Below, in pieces: positions 12,101-27,100 of a DNA stretch of 64,000 nt. The notes under the pieces were generated by a model. The model made no database searches, was not told the DNA's origin, and saw only the letters and a program-made list of their open reading frames with translations. The position numbers and the translations under genes are program-made. The stretch covers positions 7,165,057 to 7,229,056 of the forward strand of contig LR990043.1 of assembly GCA_905147135.1 (NCBI GenBank), given 5' to 3'. Source of the stretch: Blastobasis lacticolella (taxonomy: Eukaryota > Arthropoda > Insecta > Lepidoptera > Blastobasidae). The stretch's first letter is position 1, and each line of letters begins with the position of its first letter.

Positions 12101-15100
12101 CGCCTTAAGGATCGGCTACCTTAATCTCGAAAACAATCTGAATCCAATTTCGATTCGATTACAATGCCAATTTCGCATGAAATTTCTACTCGAGTAAACA
12201 AGTATTATCTCTATCTAGTCTTAATCAATTCTTACACAGTTCAACTCAGAAATAGTGGATCGTGACTAAAAACGAGAATGTGTGATGGGGTTCGATAAGA
12301 CTAAAATGTTCAAGTTAGATTGAAATAACCAAACACAACCTACAATCTACATGTATATGTCACAAGAGTATACACATCGTAAACAAGCAAATATGCACAA
12401 ACCGAAGTCCGCCAGCTTGACGTCGCCCATCTCGCTGAGCAGCACATTCGCGGCCTTGATGTCGCGATGCAGCTTCCGCTCCGAGTGCAGGTAGTCCAGG
12501 CCGCGCAGCACCTCGCGCAGGATCACCGCGATGTGCATCTCCTCGAAGCTGCCGGCCTTCATCAGATCCAGCGCCGACCCCCCGCCCAGGTACTCCATTA
12601 TTATCCATAGTTTTGTTCCCTGGAACAAGGCAAATGATACAGTTAGCTTAACTATGATTTTTTTATAGTAGACGGTCGCAAACGTATGGTTCACCTGATG
12701 GAAAATGATCACTTTACGCGAGGAATCGCCAAATATATTTCCGACCGTTGATAGACAGTGTATAGGCTAACCTACGCCAAACGTAAGGATACCGCAATTT
12801 GTTCCCTGCATCGCGTAACGAGAGGGAAACGATTAGAATCACTGGTAAGACTGACTAGCCCGGCATTAGATAACAGAATTGTTGTTCCCTGCGACAAGGC
12901 AGATGCGTCGATTAGATTTACCAGTCGCAGCCAGACGTAGCCAGTTGTAGGTTCATAACAAATCCTAGCCTAGTTTTGATACCTCCTACGAAGCCGGTGG
13001 AACAGTTAGTTTTATCAGTGGCAGTGGTCGGTCTGGGTGGGTAACAATACAGTCAGACAACAATACTTGCGTCAATGTGATCTCATGTTAAGGATAAGGT
13101 AGCCAATTTATTTACAGGCATGAAACATCAACAAAGTCTACACAACTCTTGTATACTTTGGGCAGCCGCTGAAGTTTCTGGCCAAACAGTAGTTGCGGCG
13201 GTGGGTTGATTGGTTGTCCTTTGTCCGTATGAAAAAGTGTAGCCAATACAACACATTTACGGATTTAGATAAACAGATAATGCGGACACCGAGTCAACAT
13301 GTTTTAAACTGTTTAAGCTTGACATGCTTGTTGTTATACTCGTATGTAGTCGATTAAACGCAACATTTTCCGTAACCTATGTAAGCGGCAATGATCTCAC
13401 AGTGACCATGACAGAACAATGTTCCTCCTCCTTTATTTAAAATAGAAGCGAATATTAAACACAATAACGTAAAGTCGTAAAAATTACAACCACAACATAA
13501 ACTCAAATAATACAGTTCAATTTTACCGCAACAGAAACATGAGAGTTCAGTATTGATAGGCCATAAACATAATTAATGTGGAAGCATAAATCTTTTTATC
13601 TCTCTGCTGGAGTACTGGAGTGGAAGTAGAGCGTAAGGGAGGGTAGTTGAATATAGTTCTGGAGGGTACTCAAGCCGGTACGCGGCAATGTTTGCCGAGC
13701 TTGTTTATTCGAGGTTTCGGCGCCGCGAGTGCGTGCGTACTAATGAGTGCTTTGTTAAAACCTACCCGCATTAAGCGAGCAAGAGCCAAGCTCGGTGTCT
13801 CAGAGGGGCGCACGTGGAGTTGGCTAATACGTCGTAAATAATTCGGTATCTCGGCGAGGAAGATAATAACCATAAACAAGATCAGCGTTTACGTCAAAGA
13901 TATAGTTACAGATAGGTAGGTATATATTGCGCAGAACACTGAAAACAATAAACACAGCCCGGTGAATCACATCGACTATATTATTATTTTAATTATTTGC
14001 CAATATTTGGTACGCTTTTTATGCTATTCAGTGACAAACGAGCAGACAGCCCGCCTGATGATAAGTGGTAACTGTCGCCTATTACATATATAATTCATAC
14101 ATTTAGGTTACAGTTGTCACTGTGGACTAAGATGAAATGCCTCATGCCTGTAATTTCGCAACTATAAAGCTCCAAACCTAAGCTATATATCCTTCAAATC
14201 GGAACACAACAATGCAAGCATTGTTGCTTGGCGGCAGAAATAGATAAGGCGGTGGTACTCCCCAAGGCGGACTCCTCAGGCTTGACAGAGTCCTACCACG
14301 TGATAAACTTATTGTAATGTGCGTACACAATACAATTATTTAACTAAATATATAATCATTAACGTTCGCTCCAATTTACATTCCATTACGAATTCCTGGA
14401 GCGCAATCTACGTTTGTAACCTACATTCGTGTACATTGCATGAATTGTATATTGTTTCGAGGAGCATTGTGTAATTTGAATACGTGTCCAATTTACACAT
14501 ACGATAATTAATTCGATGTTTAATAAGCAGTATAGTAAGCATGATATCATTGATTTGTTTAGTTCCATTATTAAATAAACAATAACTTCAATTACAATTA
14601 AAACGAGAAAATACGGATCGTACGAGTAGAGAGTTAAAACTTTCAATTGACATAATAAAAGAATAACAAGAACTTTGGATTGGAACACCCAAGGCAATTT
14701 GAATTTATGAGTATCATCAAAGTTTCACAATACATCTTTGTCTGGCTGGCTTGTGCTAATATTGATAAAGGATTCGATTCCTGGCGTTTGTTAAGCGAGG
14801 TCTCTTTTGAATTGAAGTTGAGTTATTCAAAATTGGTTAGACACTTCACGTAAAAAATTCGGTGCTTCAATTTCAACGCGTGGATTCCTTCGAGGTATAA
14901 TCATTTTGATATCGAAAAATGAAATTTAATCATTATTGTAATTGTTGATGAAATGATATTGGTAATAAGTAATGTTAGAGCCCGTGAAATCCCGTCGTCC
15001 GTTTTGACCGTGATCATTAATGGAGATAACGACAATTTCCTAAATTTAATCCTACAGCTTGCTTTGTAATTCGCCCAATTTTAAGCAACATAATTTTATT

Positions 15101-18100
15101 TTCTTGTGCATCCCATTTTAAAATACCTCACCGCATGTACGTACGTATCGCGGAATACAATAATAAATTACGTAAGCCATTCATTTCAAACCAGCTACAC
15201 GTAACATTAAACTAGAGGTAAGTAGCTGATTGTGAGTACAACAACAACTATACTAGTATTAGTATTTAGTATAGGCTGAAGTTTAAAATTAGTTTCGTCT
15301 GCGTTATAGAAATTTTCCTCAAACCTCCACTCGGAATCCGATATAAAAACTCGGTAACTAGCCTATTGTGGCGAGCCATTTTTGGCGTTTATTCGGTGGC
15401 CCGTTGGATAGGAAATGTGGCTAGGAAGCGGGGCGGAGGGGGACCGGTGCAACGCGGAAGACGACAATAGGTTCAGCGGAGCGAGGATCCGGGAGCGGCC
15501 TCGCTCCATCGGCCGCCGCGTGTGATGGGCACGTGGCTGGTTACCGGGAATGTTGCCATATTTATTTTGTGTAGTGTAGATGGTGGGACCGTAGACCGGG
15601 TGGTATCCGGCGGGATAGCGGCAACCCTTTGTTCATGCGAGTAGGTGGGTCATCCGTGCAACCTATTAGGCGTAACGTCTGAAGACATCCGCAGAGCGGA
15701 AAATGAGCAGCAGTGTTTTCTATTTTTTACACTAATCCGTATGCTAAGCGTGGAGATTATGGCAAAACCCCCATAACCTACGGCGAATCCTCCAGTCGTG
15801 GAGGATCGTATAATAAAAGTGAACAGTAATAGGCTAACGATAATGACGACCATAGCGTATTTTAGAACATTGGCAAATTAGTAAAAAAAATTCTAAATAG
15901 ACGAGCTGTCTATTCATATTTGAATGTGTTCGTAATAATTCACAGCATTACCATTACAATGCCTTTGGGTACATTAAATGTGAGACACATTTTATTTTAT
16001 CAACAAATATCGAATTTTCAATAAGTGTAACAATATCTAAAGTGCCCATAAACCTCCATTATCTCATAAAAAAGCGTACTCTATTTTCTTCGTAAAAGTA
16101 TTCGCCGCAGGCTTTTATATCATTCCTCGTCAAATACTTTGCTAACAAGCTCGACGAGCCCAAAAGACTTTCTCCATAATGTCATCTAACAAAGGACAGA
16201 AAGAAAGTAACTACGCCCTCGCATTTCGTCGTCAGCCTTTATCTGCACATGTATGTATAATCATGTTTGCATTATAAATAACGGATGGGAAAATATTTTC
16301 TGGGGAAATTGGGACCCTTTTTTCTAAACTTTTGGGCCTTACGAGGCGGCCTCTGGCGCTGACAGCCCTGTCTGGATTCTGTACGTTTGTCGGAGGCTAT
16401 AACAATAAACATGCGATAATACAGCCGCAGCCCGGCTAATACAATGGAAGATGAACGCCAGTAGCACTCGGATAGGAAAGATAAATAATTCTATTCAGAG
16501 TTATTTGCGCGCCACGGACGCACATGCGGGCAGAGTGAAAATACGGCTCCCTATCTGATCCATAGCAAAATGTTATTGGCGAATAAGCATATTTTGTTCA
16601 TTTTGAGAAGTAATTAAACGATTATTTTATGACAGTCGATTTGTCTCTGCCCTGTGGGGTATGGGCATGAGTGTGTATGTATGAATGTATTTATATGTTT
16701 GTTTTTTACAAGAGCTGGTTTGTTGTCAAGAAAAAACGCTGAAGTACGATTATGAAAGAGGCATAATTTCAACGAAGAAATAAAAACCTTAAACAGGCTC
16801 TATTCATAATACGCTTTTGAAAACTCCCCTGTAAAGGCGTATTGCATACTAGCTTTCATGTGTTCCGTTGCTAGGCAACCCAAAGGCGTCGGTCAAAGAC
16901 CTCCGCGTTGCGACTTCGAAAGGTGAAAGAAACAAGTAAAATAGCATTATTCAATTTAAGTAGAAAGGGCACATAAGGGTCAGAGAAAAACTAAAAACCT
17001 GTTTAGCACACGTTTGTCTGTAATATTAAACGGTTATGGAAATACAGTGTAAAGCGATTCATAATGGAACTGCCTCCAGCTCGAGTCGATCTTAACTTTG
17101 TTAATTTTCGTTAACTTCATTCATAATGTATGACAGAGATTTAATTATGTGAAGACGAGGGGCGTTTAATTTATTTTGAAAACTCCTGAGCTGCGAGCGA
17201 GGATGTTTGTAGCTGATATTAAAAACATTTTCAACACCAATACCTACATGAAAGTGTTAATACATTATGAGGGTTAAGAAGAATGAAGACATGTCATTAG
17301 AATGTACATAAGGATCGTATGTACCTTCAAATGAATCTAAATACATACAAAGTAGGTATCATACCATACTTTAAGAGAACTCATCAACACTACGTATATT
17401 TAAGTGTAAGTACCTATTCATTTTATCAAAAGCTACTCTCAAGACTGATATCTAATGCAGGTTTCCTTTCAAGAATCAACGCTTTAAATTTATCTTTCGG
17501 GTTATTGTCCTCCCTTCAATATCACGTTCAGTTGAGTAATTTTCTATATTATTAGAAAGCCACCCTCGCACAGATCCAAACGATCTCTATAGGGTTTCCT
17601 TATGAACCACCCACACATTGGTGAAAGCCTCATGAAAATTCGTACTGCTGTATTTCAGGTTATCGCGTTCCATTCCATTCCAACAGACAAATGCTTTAGA
17701 GGTCCTTATTAAGCTGCCTATGACAATGCGAATAGAGTTTAGTTTCAGATTATCCATCTAGATCTATAAGAATCCCTTTATTTCCAGAGCATTCCGGCGA
17801 GCTTCGTCGCCAAGTGGGCGGTGCCCGGTCGGGGGCATTCCTCATTCACCAGAACATAATAAACTCGAAAACTCGGCGGATAAAACGCGCGGTCTAGACT
17901 GTGATGTTTAACGATCCGGACCTATGGCCTCATGCCGGTTTGATAACGGCAATGGCGACAAAGTCAAGATAGCCCATTTGATACAAATAAACATTAATTT
18001 CGAGTGCTTACGGCTGTTAAGATACTGATAAATCTAAAAGGTTTATCACGCACACAAACAGTAAAAGCTAATCTTTAGTAGATAATATCTTTGTACTGCG

Positions 18101-21100
18101 ACGAGGGCGATGCAACGCTCTCTCTAACAATACCTTTGTACAATTTAATTTGACAAGGGTAGGGACCGAACTAAAAATACCTACTTTCTATCTCCGGGGA
18201 GGTTTCGCCGCCGACAATCGAACGAGAGAGCGAACGGGGCGAGTTCATCATTCGTTTAACTAATTCAAGGCACTCGTAACCATGGCGACGCGTCGGGGCG
18301 CCACACTACCTACTACCAGACGCCCTCGCAGCACTTTTGATATACGAGTAGAAGACGTTGTTCGGGATCAGTTTTGCAAATTATACAAGCTATAAGCATT
18401 TTGCTATTACGCAGGGGTAGGTGAGGTGGTACGCCGATAATTTCATAAACGAGTAGACACTACATATCGTTCGGGAACTCAAATTTTTTTTTCTACTTAC
18501 AGAGATACCCTGATAGGGCCCATCTCCTTGCTTGGAATACCATATAAAATTCTTTTAAGGAATGTAAAGCTTCGAAAATCCAGCCCTTCTCCTTTTAGCC
18601 TCTCTACCGGACGTAGAACGTACCGGGTCAAGCCTTTCACTCTGTTAGACAGTACCTCCGCACCCCACCGTTCCCTTCAACATGTTAAAATATACACCTT
18701 AAACATCCATTATCTCCTCTAAAGTATATTCTGAAACAAAGGCTCTTGGCTACAAGAGCGCGCTGCGTCCGCCTCAATAATTTCCCGGCCCATTGGCCGC
18801 CGCTAGTTGCCTGTAAACAACGGCTATGCGGCCAATTTAAGTTGCGCGCAACTTTGCACCCCGCCCGCCGGTCTGATGGCCAACTGCGAGTTTTTATCAC
18901 GGGCCACCAGGAAGGAAACACAAACGGACCAAATTAATTAAGGCAGACCGCAAGGTGCCGCAAGTTGTATTCGGAACTTCCAAACAATTTAACTGGGGGG
19001 AACTTTGTAATTAAAGCTTAAAAAATATTGCAAAAAGTGCAATTATTTGACAACCGAATTTACGTGGCCGTAGGTATACCGAAAAGGATCGAAACCGAAC
19101 GATATTTTACGAATTCGCAACCACACTTCAGATTTCATCACTCGGCAACGTTCACCCCTGAACTCTTCTTGCTCCGTGATCAAACTTTTCAATCAATGGC
19201 CGAATTAATTCAATGCGCTTCAATTTACAGGAATCCCAGTGGCGGAATCAATTTTATTTCAAATCGCGAGCGGCGGAGCATCGTTGGGGATTCCGAACCA
19301 ATCGTGGAGATAACGAAAAGTCGGGAATAGGGAATACGGTCCGAAGGGACGCTCACAGGGAAAGCTGGAATTAGTGGGCGACGGCCCCACTACACCCTTT
19401 ATCAGGAGTGATAAAGAACTCTCGTCTTACAAGGGACAGAAACGTGTAGCACTTTTATTACCCTAAAGATATTGAGAGACCTTCCGAGGCCCTAAAAGAC
19501 ATTTAGAATTATAAGAACCGCTGAGAGGAGACCTGTTAACTAATTTCATTTATTATTTCTCGCTCCGAGAAATAGTCAGTAAAGGAGTAATAATATTAGG
19601 AAGACGTACAAAACGCGATATAATACAATTTGACGTCAACTGAAAAGATGATTGGAACTTTGCACTTCCAATAATGGCATCCGTAACGGAAAAAGTTTAG
19701 TGATTCCTACAATAAATCTTACTTTTGGAAGTTTGCAACTTCTGCCATGTCCATGGAGTTCGTTTGTGTTGCGGGCCAAGTTGCGCGCCCCGACGTCTTC
19801 CCATTTGTCATTAGGAGGCTGCGCGGCCCCTCGGCGCGGGCTAATCCCACCATTACACGGAATTATCCCCGAGGAGTGCTCGGCAGCAAACTTCCAAGAT
19901 GATACACTAACACTCGCCAACTTGAGTCTCTGGGGCGCAAATAAAAGATTCCCGGCGCAACATTAGTACAAGTTATGACTAAGCACTCCGCGGGCTGTGT
20001 ATGTAGATGGCTCTGCCAAGAGATAAGAGCCGTCGCCGCAGTGAGCCATGTTTGCAAGCACTCCGCGCGGGCAGCCGCCGGCGGCGCCAGAACCCTGTGG
20101 AAATAACTTCTTTTCTCCTCTTCGAAATGAAAGAATAAGGCAACAAAGGACCGCGATAATAACCAAATAAATTATTCATATAACGTCTGCTCGTATCGTG
20201 CTCGTGTCGAAACATTTGATGATGGCATGAATAGATTCAGTTGCTCCACTTTTGTTGCAACAATGTTGTGTGAATCTGTTCCACGAAATGGTAGCGTGTT
20301 TTATATTCTACGGAGGAAAACAATCTGGTTAGATGAAGTGGCGGCTGTTGGGAATGGAAAATTCGATGAAACATTTCAAGAGCCCTCACGCGGTCCTACC
20401 GGCGGGCGGCCATAAAGCCGTCGGCACCACTGTCCCATAAAATCCCCTGTGAGGACTCTCAGCCGTGTCGCTTCGTAAGGTGTAAAGTGTGAAATGGGAC
20501 TAGGCTTGTCAGGATTTGATATAAAGCCTCTAGTGGTCCGGAACGGATAATACTCTCTTTAGACTTTGGATTTTGTATATAGCTTTAACTATTTTATTTA
20601 TTTAACACTACAAGCACAACTTCTTTATACCACTAAGGTATCTGCCTAATAGTAAGCAGTTACTATAATATAATACAAATAATAGTAATAGTAGGATTAA
20701 TAATAGTTTATATAGTACAAAGGTGGGCTTAAGCTTCGTAGCTTTATCTACCAGTCTATCCGAACTATTTTCTGTATCGTATTAGATACACAAATTACAA
20801 AAATGTTTTGTAACACTATAATATCGCTTATTTCTGGTGAATTTAATTACCTACATTATTTGGATAAAAATCTTTCCAGTTTTCCTGTTCCAAAATAAGA
20901 TATCAGAAATCTCAGCAATAAACATCAATACAGAGTAAAAAGCGCTGTTATGACCTTTCACAGTAGTCGAAATCGAGTGATAACGAATGAGTGTCACGAA
21001 AGCTGTTACATCATCAGTCTTTAACTCAATAACGTATCGAGGATAAAAGCGAAGCCCATTACGAGGCAATATTAATGTGTCTGGGGGTGCCAGCGACACC

Positions 21101-24100
21101 ACAATAAATAATAGAGCGATAACGAAAACTTCTCCAATAAAACTCGAGGGCGTAAAACCTCGATTAGATGCCCATAAGATCAAAGTATCTCCTGTGCTAA
21201 AACAGGCACCGCGGGATCAATACGGTCGACGGTCGTAAGGCACGCCGCAAATAGTTCCTTCATGACTGCAGTTACCGTGACTCTATGACCTAACGGCATG
21301 ACGCAATAAAAATTGTAGTACCAGTAAAACTTGTTTCAGATGACGACATGATTGATGCCAGCCATATACTCGTGTGTTGGAACATCGGTGATTATTATGT
21401 CGTGTAATTGCGAGACATCGCGTATTATGTATGTCCTGCTAAGTCATTGAATACTTTATTTAATGGCAGTAGGCATATTGTTTAATTTAGATGCGATAAT
21501 GTAACTATGGCAATCGGAGCGAACCGCACAAGTAGGTGTGTCCTATTCGTTTTAGATTCTAAGATTGTTTAAATCTATACATAGTATAATATAAAGCCGG
21601 TTCCTGCCATCTGTCCCTATGTATCTAGTCTATGTATGTATGTATAAACGGTTAAATTTTTTAAACTACGCAACGGATTTAATGCGTTTCCAACAATAGA
21701 TAAAGTGATACAAGAGGAAGGTTATAAATGGTTAAATAAATAAATAAATAAATAAGGTTTATAAGCAAAAAAAAAGGTAGGTTGGGGTAAAGTAGGTCTA
21801 CGCGAACGAAGTCGCGCCGGGTCCACTAGTTTAAAGATAAAACAATATTGTATGAGTTGTGGTGAAGTTGGGTATAGCCAAAGTTGAAAACGAAAATGAA
21901 ATACATCGATACTTTTATCAATGAACAGATATCTGGTAGGAAAGCGAACCAAAGTTTGTAAACTTTCCACTATCTGCTCGCACGTGCATTCTCGTTCTAC
22001 AGCAATCCGCATTTTTATTTGAGATTTTATCGTTTTTCTGGTTTATAGACATTTTGAGAAAGTGCCAGCGATCCATGAAGGACAATGACGTGGGCGACGT
22101 CTTCTAGAAAGCTGATAATTGAATCAATATTTTCTAAGATCACGTATCTAGAAATCTCATCAAAGAGCACTCATTTTATTGATGAGTTGGTAGAGTTGCT
22201 TTCAGCGATAAGTTATCGTATCGGTGATGAGTGGGTCAAGATACATAGGTACATATATACATACATACATACACACACACTCACGCCCATATCCCACAGG
22301 GGTAGGCAGAGACTAGGTAGGTAACAGATAATATACAAAAATAATTGAACGCAACTATTTTCAAAACTATGAAAAAATATATGGAGGTTTTAACAAGTAT
22401 CTGTTGATTGGTGTACGTAGCTGTGGCTCCAAAGTCTTTTATGCCACTTCAAAACTATGATTGGTGGTGGAAGGTGAACGCAATCGCAAGTATTACGCGC
22501 GTTTCGTCACGAAATAACAACGCATTTCACAACACCTCGACAGCGAGTAGCGCCAGTACTAAACCTTCGCTTGCCCTAGTCCTAATAAGCAGACGTGTGT
22601 ATGCGTTTATATATACGATAATCTAAACATAGTATAAAACAAACATTTTCTGAATGTATCTATGTATGTATGTACGCTTAAATATTTTAACCAACGCAAC
22701 GGATTTTAATACGGTTTTAATCTCTCATCATTTCGGATTCAAGAGAAGGGTTAGGCAAGAAAAAGGGTGTAGGTAGGGGTAAAGTAGGTGTAAAAAAGGT
22801 ATTGGGTAGAGTAGGGGTAGGACACCACGTGAACGAAGTCGCGCCAGGCCAGCTAGTTAAAGATAAATTCGCCCCTTGACCTTGACCTTTAGTACCTAAT
22901 AGGCGCTTATTTCATACGTTCGCAAGAAAATTTACATATAACGGTGTCTGATATTAGTATTATAAGAAATAGGAATGTAGAAAAATATTCCATTAGTCAT
23001 ACCACCGTTACATAGTCGAGAGGCAAACATTTTTTAGGGCGGGGTAAACTAATATTATCATTCAAAGAATGAATTAAAAACCTCTCCGAAAATGTTTAAA
23101 CGAGCATAATAAATGTTAAAATAGCAAATAAACAGTCACAAAGAGCAAGAGAGATCTCCCGCCGGAATATTTTCCCGAGCGCTCCTTTAGGTGAACTATG
23201 CGAACTAGTTCATCGATGATCTCGCTGTCAGTTCTTTTTATATTTCTTTTTATATTTTTTTTAGTGTCCACTTTACTAGGCAGTGGCGCTATGTGATCAA
23301 CCGAGTTATTTACTTTTACTGTGCGCGCCCCTTGATATTTCGATATATCCATATCGATACTAAACAACTTCATATCCACATCTAATAACGGACTTTAAGT
23401 AATTGTTTTAATTTTAAATAATCATATCTGATTCCACGGTAAGTTTAATTAAAATTAACATTTTACTTTTCCATTTCTATTAATTGTTATAAATAATTGA
23501 TTATTATTGTAAATAACGTTAATTAGCGACATATAACCTATAAATTTCGCTTGTATTATTTTCATTGGTTTGATTCAGTCAAAAAATATGAAAACTTTTT
23601 AGTTAATTTTCTTTATGATATTTTATTTCAATTTCCATATATCATCAAATAGTCTTCAATACTTAGTTTCATAAAAAATAAATCGTTGGTATTTTTACAA
23701 AATAAAATCAAATTTTATTGAATGACATTTATTTAACTCATCTTAATTTTGATTATTTATTTATCTATTCAATATTATATTTCCTTAAGAAAATATCTAG
23801 TACAAATTATGTTTTATTTTCATACTAAATTATTTCAAAAAAAGAACTAATGAACTAATAGAGCGAACTAGTTCGCCATTGGATGATGAACTAAACTGAG
23901 CGCTCTCAGTGGTGACCGACTATGCCCAAGACTATTTTTCTCCACCAGAGGCGCCAGTTGTAGTAAAAGAACTACCAAGGAGTTTGGATGTAAATTCGAT
24001 CAATCGTTTTTTACTTTGTTTTATAATATACTAGTGGGCCCGGCGCGACTTAATTCGCGTGGCGTCCTAGGCATAGGACTTTGTTTTATAATATGTAGTG

Positions 24101-27100
24101 AGGGTGCCGTAGGTTATCTACGTTATCGAGTACCTATATAAAAATAGCTTAAGCATTTAGGACAACATGCGCAGAACGCATATGTCTGCTCTTTGTAATA
24201 GGATTCGTTTTTACTTTTCGGTTACGGAATACTAAAATATGAAATAATTATTGTGATAGTATTAGAAGACTTTTTCAGGGTTTTCAGCTAATAAAAAGCA
24301 CTATGTTTCTATTTTACGTAATTATTTAATTCAGGGAACTGGGGCACATGTTTAAAAATACATGTATACAACATTATGAACGAGTACATACATAAAAATT
24401 ATAATTTTAAACTCTAAACACTTTAGAAACACATCACTTTATCGTATACACTTTTAATCCCGTTTCGCTGGCAACGGGAATCCTAGACCGGCCACGGAAT
24501 CGGATAAACCACACCCTTCAGCCCATAATCTTCTCTCACGAAGATCTCCGAATTTGCTACGGGAACCAATGCCACGAACAAATTGAACTTACGTTCATGG
24601 TATTATGCCAAGAGATGAGCCCTTGATGAGGTATTGGCTTGGTTTAGTAGACGTCCACGTCCTTGGCCCTACAGACAAATCAATCGATTTAGTAGGACTC
24701 TCCCAGTGTAGGCTTTAGTGGCCCCGTCGTATAGGTTGTGTGTGAGCTCTTCAGTATAGTCGCCCACGTCTCATCGACTCTCAACGTCGAAGGGCTCGTG
24801 TTTCACACGCTATATCAACGATAACAGCTTCTACAATCCCGAATATCTCGTATTGGTTGGCCGTCTAAAAATCATTACCGTTGTTGTAGTATTGGAGACG
24901 TAAATATCAATGCATTAGTGAGAATAAACACATTTCACTTGCTTTTTGGGAGAACATAACGGTATTATACATATATTAAGGGTAATATATGTCGTAAATC
25001 TTTAAAAATCGTAGAGCAATGTTAGATCCACCATGAAAAAGTGACTTTTATTAGATTGATGGATTTGACATAAAAATAACGGAATCGCTATTTGTACATC
25101 ATACACTGAATGAAATCCGCTTAAGACCGGGTGAATGATAAAGGATTATGTCTTCCTGCTGGGCAGCTCATAATTAGGGTTTATGGCGGATACAAACTCC
25201 TTGAAACCTTCATCCTCGACAATGCTGAAAGGCTGAAAGTCCCGCGTCATTAATTTTAGTAATGACCTATCTAAATATAACGGAATCCGTTATTATTCTG
25301 AAAAGAACGGTGAATATTTTTCCCACTGTACCTATACAATTTATTATGTTTGCGTTTGTGACGTTGTAAAAGCGGAGAGTTTGAATGAATGTAGGCGTGC
25401 GCGTATCCGCGAAACTGTATCGCGTATCCATGCAGCGTCAATACGATTGAACGGCGACGACTCGATAAACTCCATGTTGTTATTACCAGAAGCGATAAAA
25501 CGCGAGTTATTGCGGGGGTGAGAAACACCCTGTCGATAAAAAAGTATATTTTGAACGTAATTTTTGCCCGGCGCAATGGGTTGTTTTACGCCACCCAGGG
25601 AATAGAACCAGTGGAAATTAGATTCACGTTAATGACTTTTGTGTTTTGAGACAGAATGTTAAGCAGGCCCCGGGTGCGGGAAAATATTCCGGCGGGAGAT
25701 CTCTCTTGCTCTTTGTGACTGTTTATTTGCTATTTTAACATTTATTATGCTCGTTTAAACATTTTCGGAGAGGTTTTTAATTCATTCTTTGAATGATAAT
25801 ATTAGTTTACCCCGCCCTAAAAAATGTTTGCCTCTCGACTATGTAACGGTGGTATGACTAATGGAATATTTTTCTACATTCCTATTTCTTATAATACTAA
25901 TATCAGACACCGTTATATGTAAATTTTCTTGCGAACGTATGAAATAAGCGCCTATTAGGTACTAAAGGTCAAGGTCAAGGGGCGAATTTATCTTTAACTA
26001 GCTGGCCTGGCGCGACTTCGTTCACGTGGTGTCCTACCCCTACTCTACCCAATACCTTTTTTACACCTACTTTACCCCTACCTACACCCTTTTTCTTGCC
26101 TAACCCTTCTCTTGAATCCGAAATGATGAGAGATTAAAACCGTATTAAAATCCGTTGCGTTGGTTAAAATATTTAAGCGTACATACATACATAGATACAT
26201 TCGGAAAATGTTTGTTTTATACTATGTTTAGATTATCGTATATATAAACGCATACACACGTCTGCTTATTAGGACTAGGGCAAGCGAAGGTTTAGTACTG
26301 GCGCTACTCGCTGTCGAGGTGTTGTGAAATGCGTTGTTATTTCGTGACGAAACGCGCGTAATACTTGCGATTGCGTTCACCTTCCACCACCAATCATAGT
26401 TTGAAGCGGCAAATAAGAGTTTGGAGCCACAGCTACGTACACCAAACAGATACTTCTTAAAATCTCCATATATTTTTTCATAGTTTTGAAAATAGTTGCG
26501 TTCAATTATTTTTGTATATTATCTGTTACCTACCTAGTCTCTGCCTACCCCTGTGGGATATGGGCGTGAGTGTGTGTGTGTGTATGTATATATATACATA
26601 TATACCTATGTATCTTGACCCACTCATCACCGATACGATAACTTATCGCTGAAAGCAACTCAACCAACTCATCAATAGAATGAGTGCTCTTTGATGAGAT
26701 TTCTAGATACGTGATCTTAGAAAATATTGATTCAATTATCAGCTTTCTAGAAGACGTCGCCCACGTCATTGTCCTTCATGGATCGCTGGCACTTTCTCAA
26801 AATGTCTATAAACCAGAAAAACGATAAAATCTCAAATAAAAATGCGGATTGCTGTAGAACGCGAATACACGTGCGAGCAGATAGTGGAAAGTTTACAAAC
26901 TTTGGTTCGCTTTCCTACCAGATATCTGTTCATTGATAAAAGTATCGATGTATTTCATTTTCGTTTTCAACTTTGGCTATACCCAACAACACCACAACTC
27001 ATACAATATTGTTATATTTTTAAACTAGCGGACCCGGCGTGACTTCGTTCGCGTTTTACCCCAACCTACCCTTTTTTATTGCTTATAAACCTTCCTCTTC

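Larger units (their letters stand above)
12620..21574 (-). other. Giant GckIII intron, downstream third
   Basis: About 9 kb of intron. Apart from the repeat pieces listed separately it holds no recognised gene. GC-rich, conserved-looking blocks occur at 18740-18930 and 19740-20100; the rest is AT-rich unique-looking sequence with short chance frames. Confidence 0.5.

Noticed and set aside
21722..27042. Paired open frames in both fold-back arms read as a duplicated gene
   Set aside because: The shared frames are short, lie across dispersed repeats and microsatellites, and show no domain or splice evidence.
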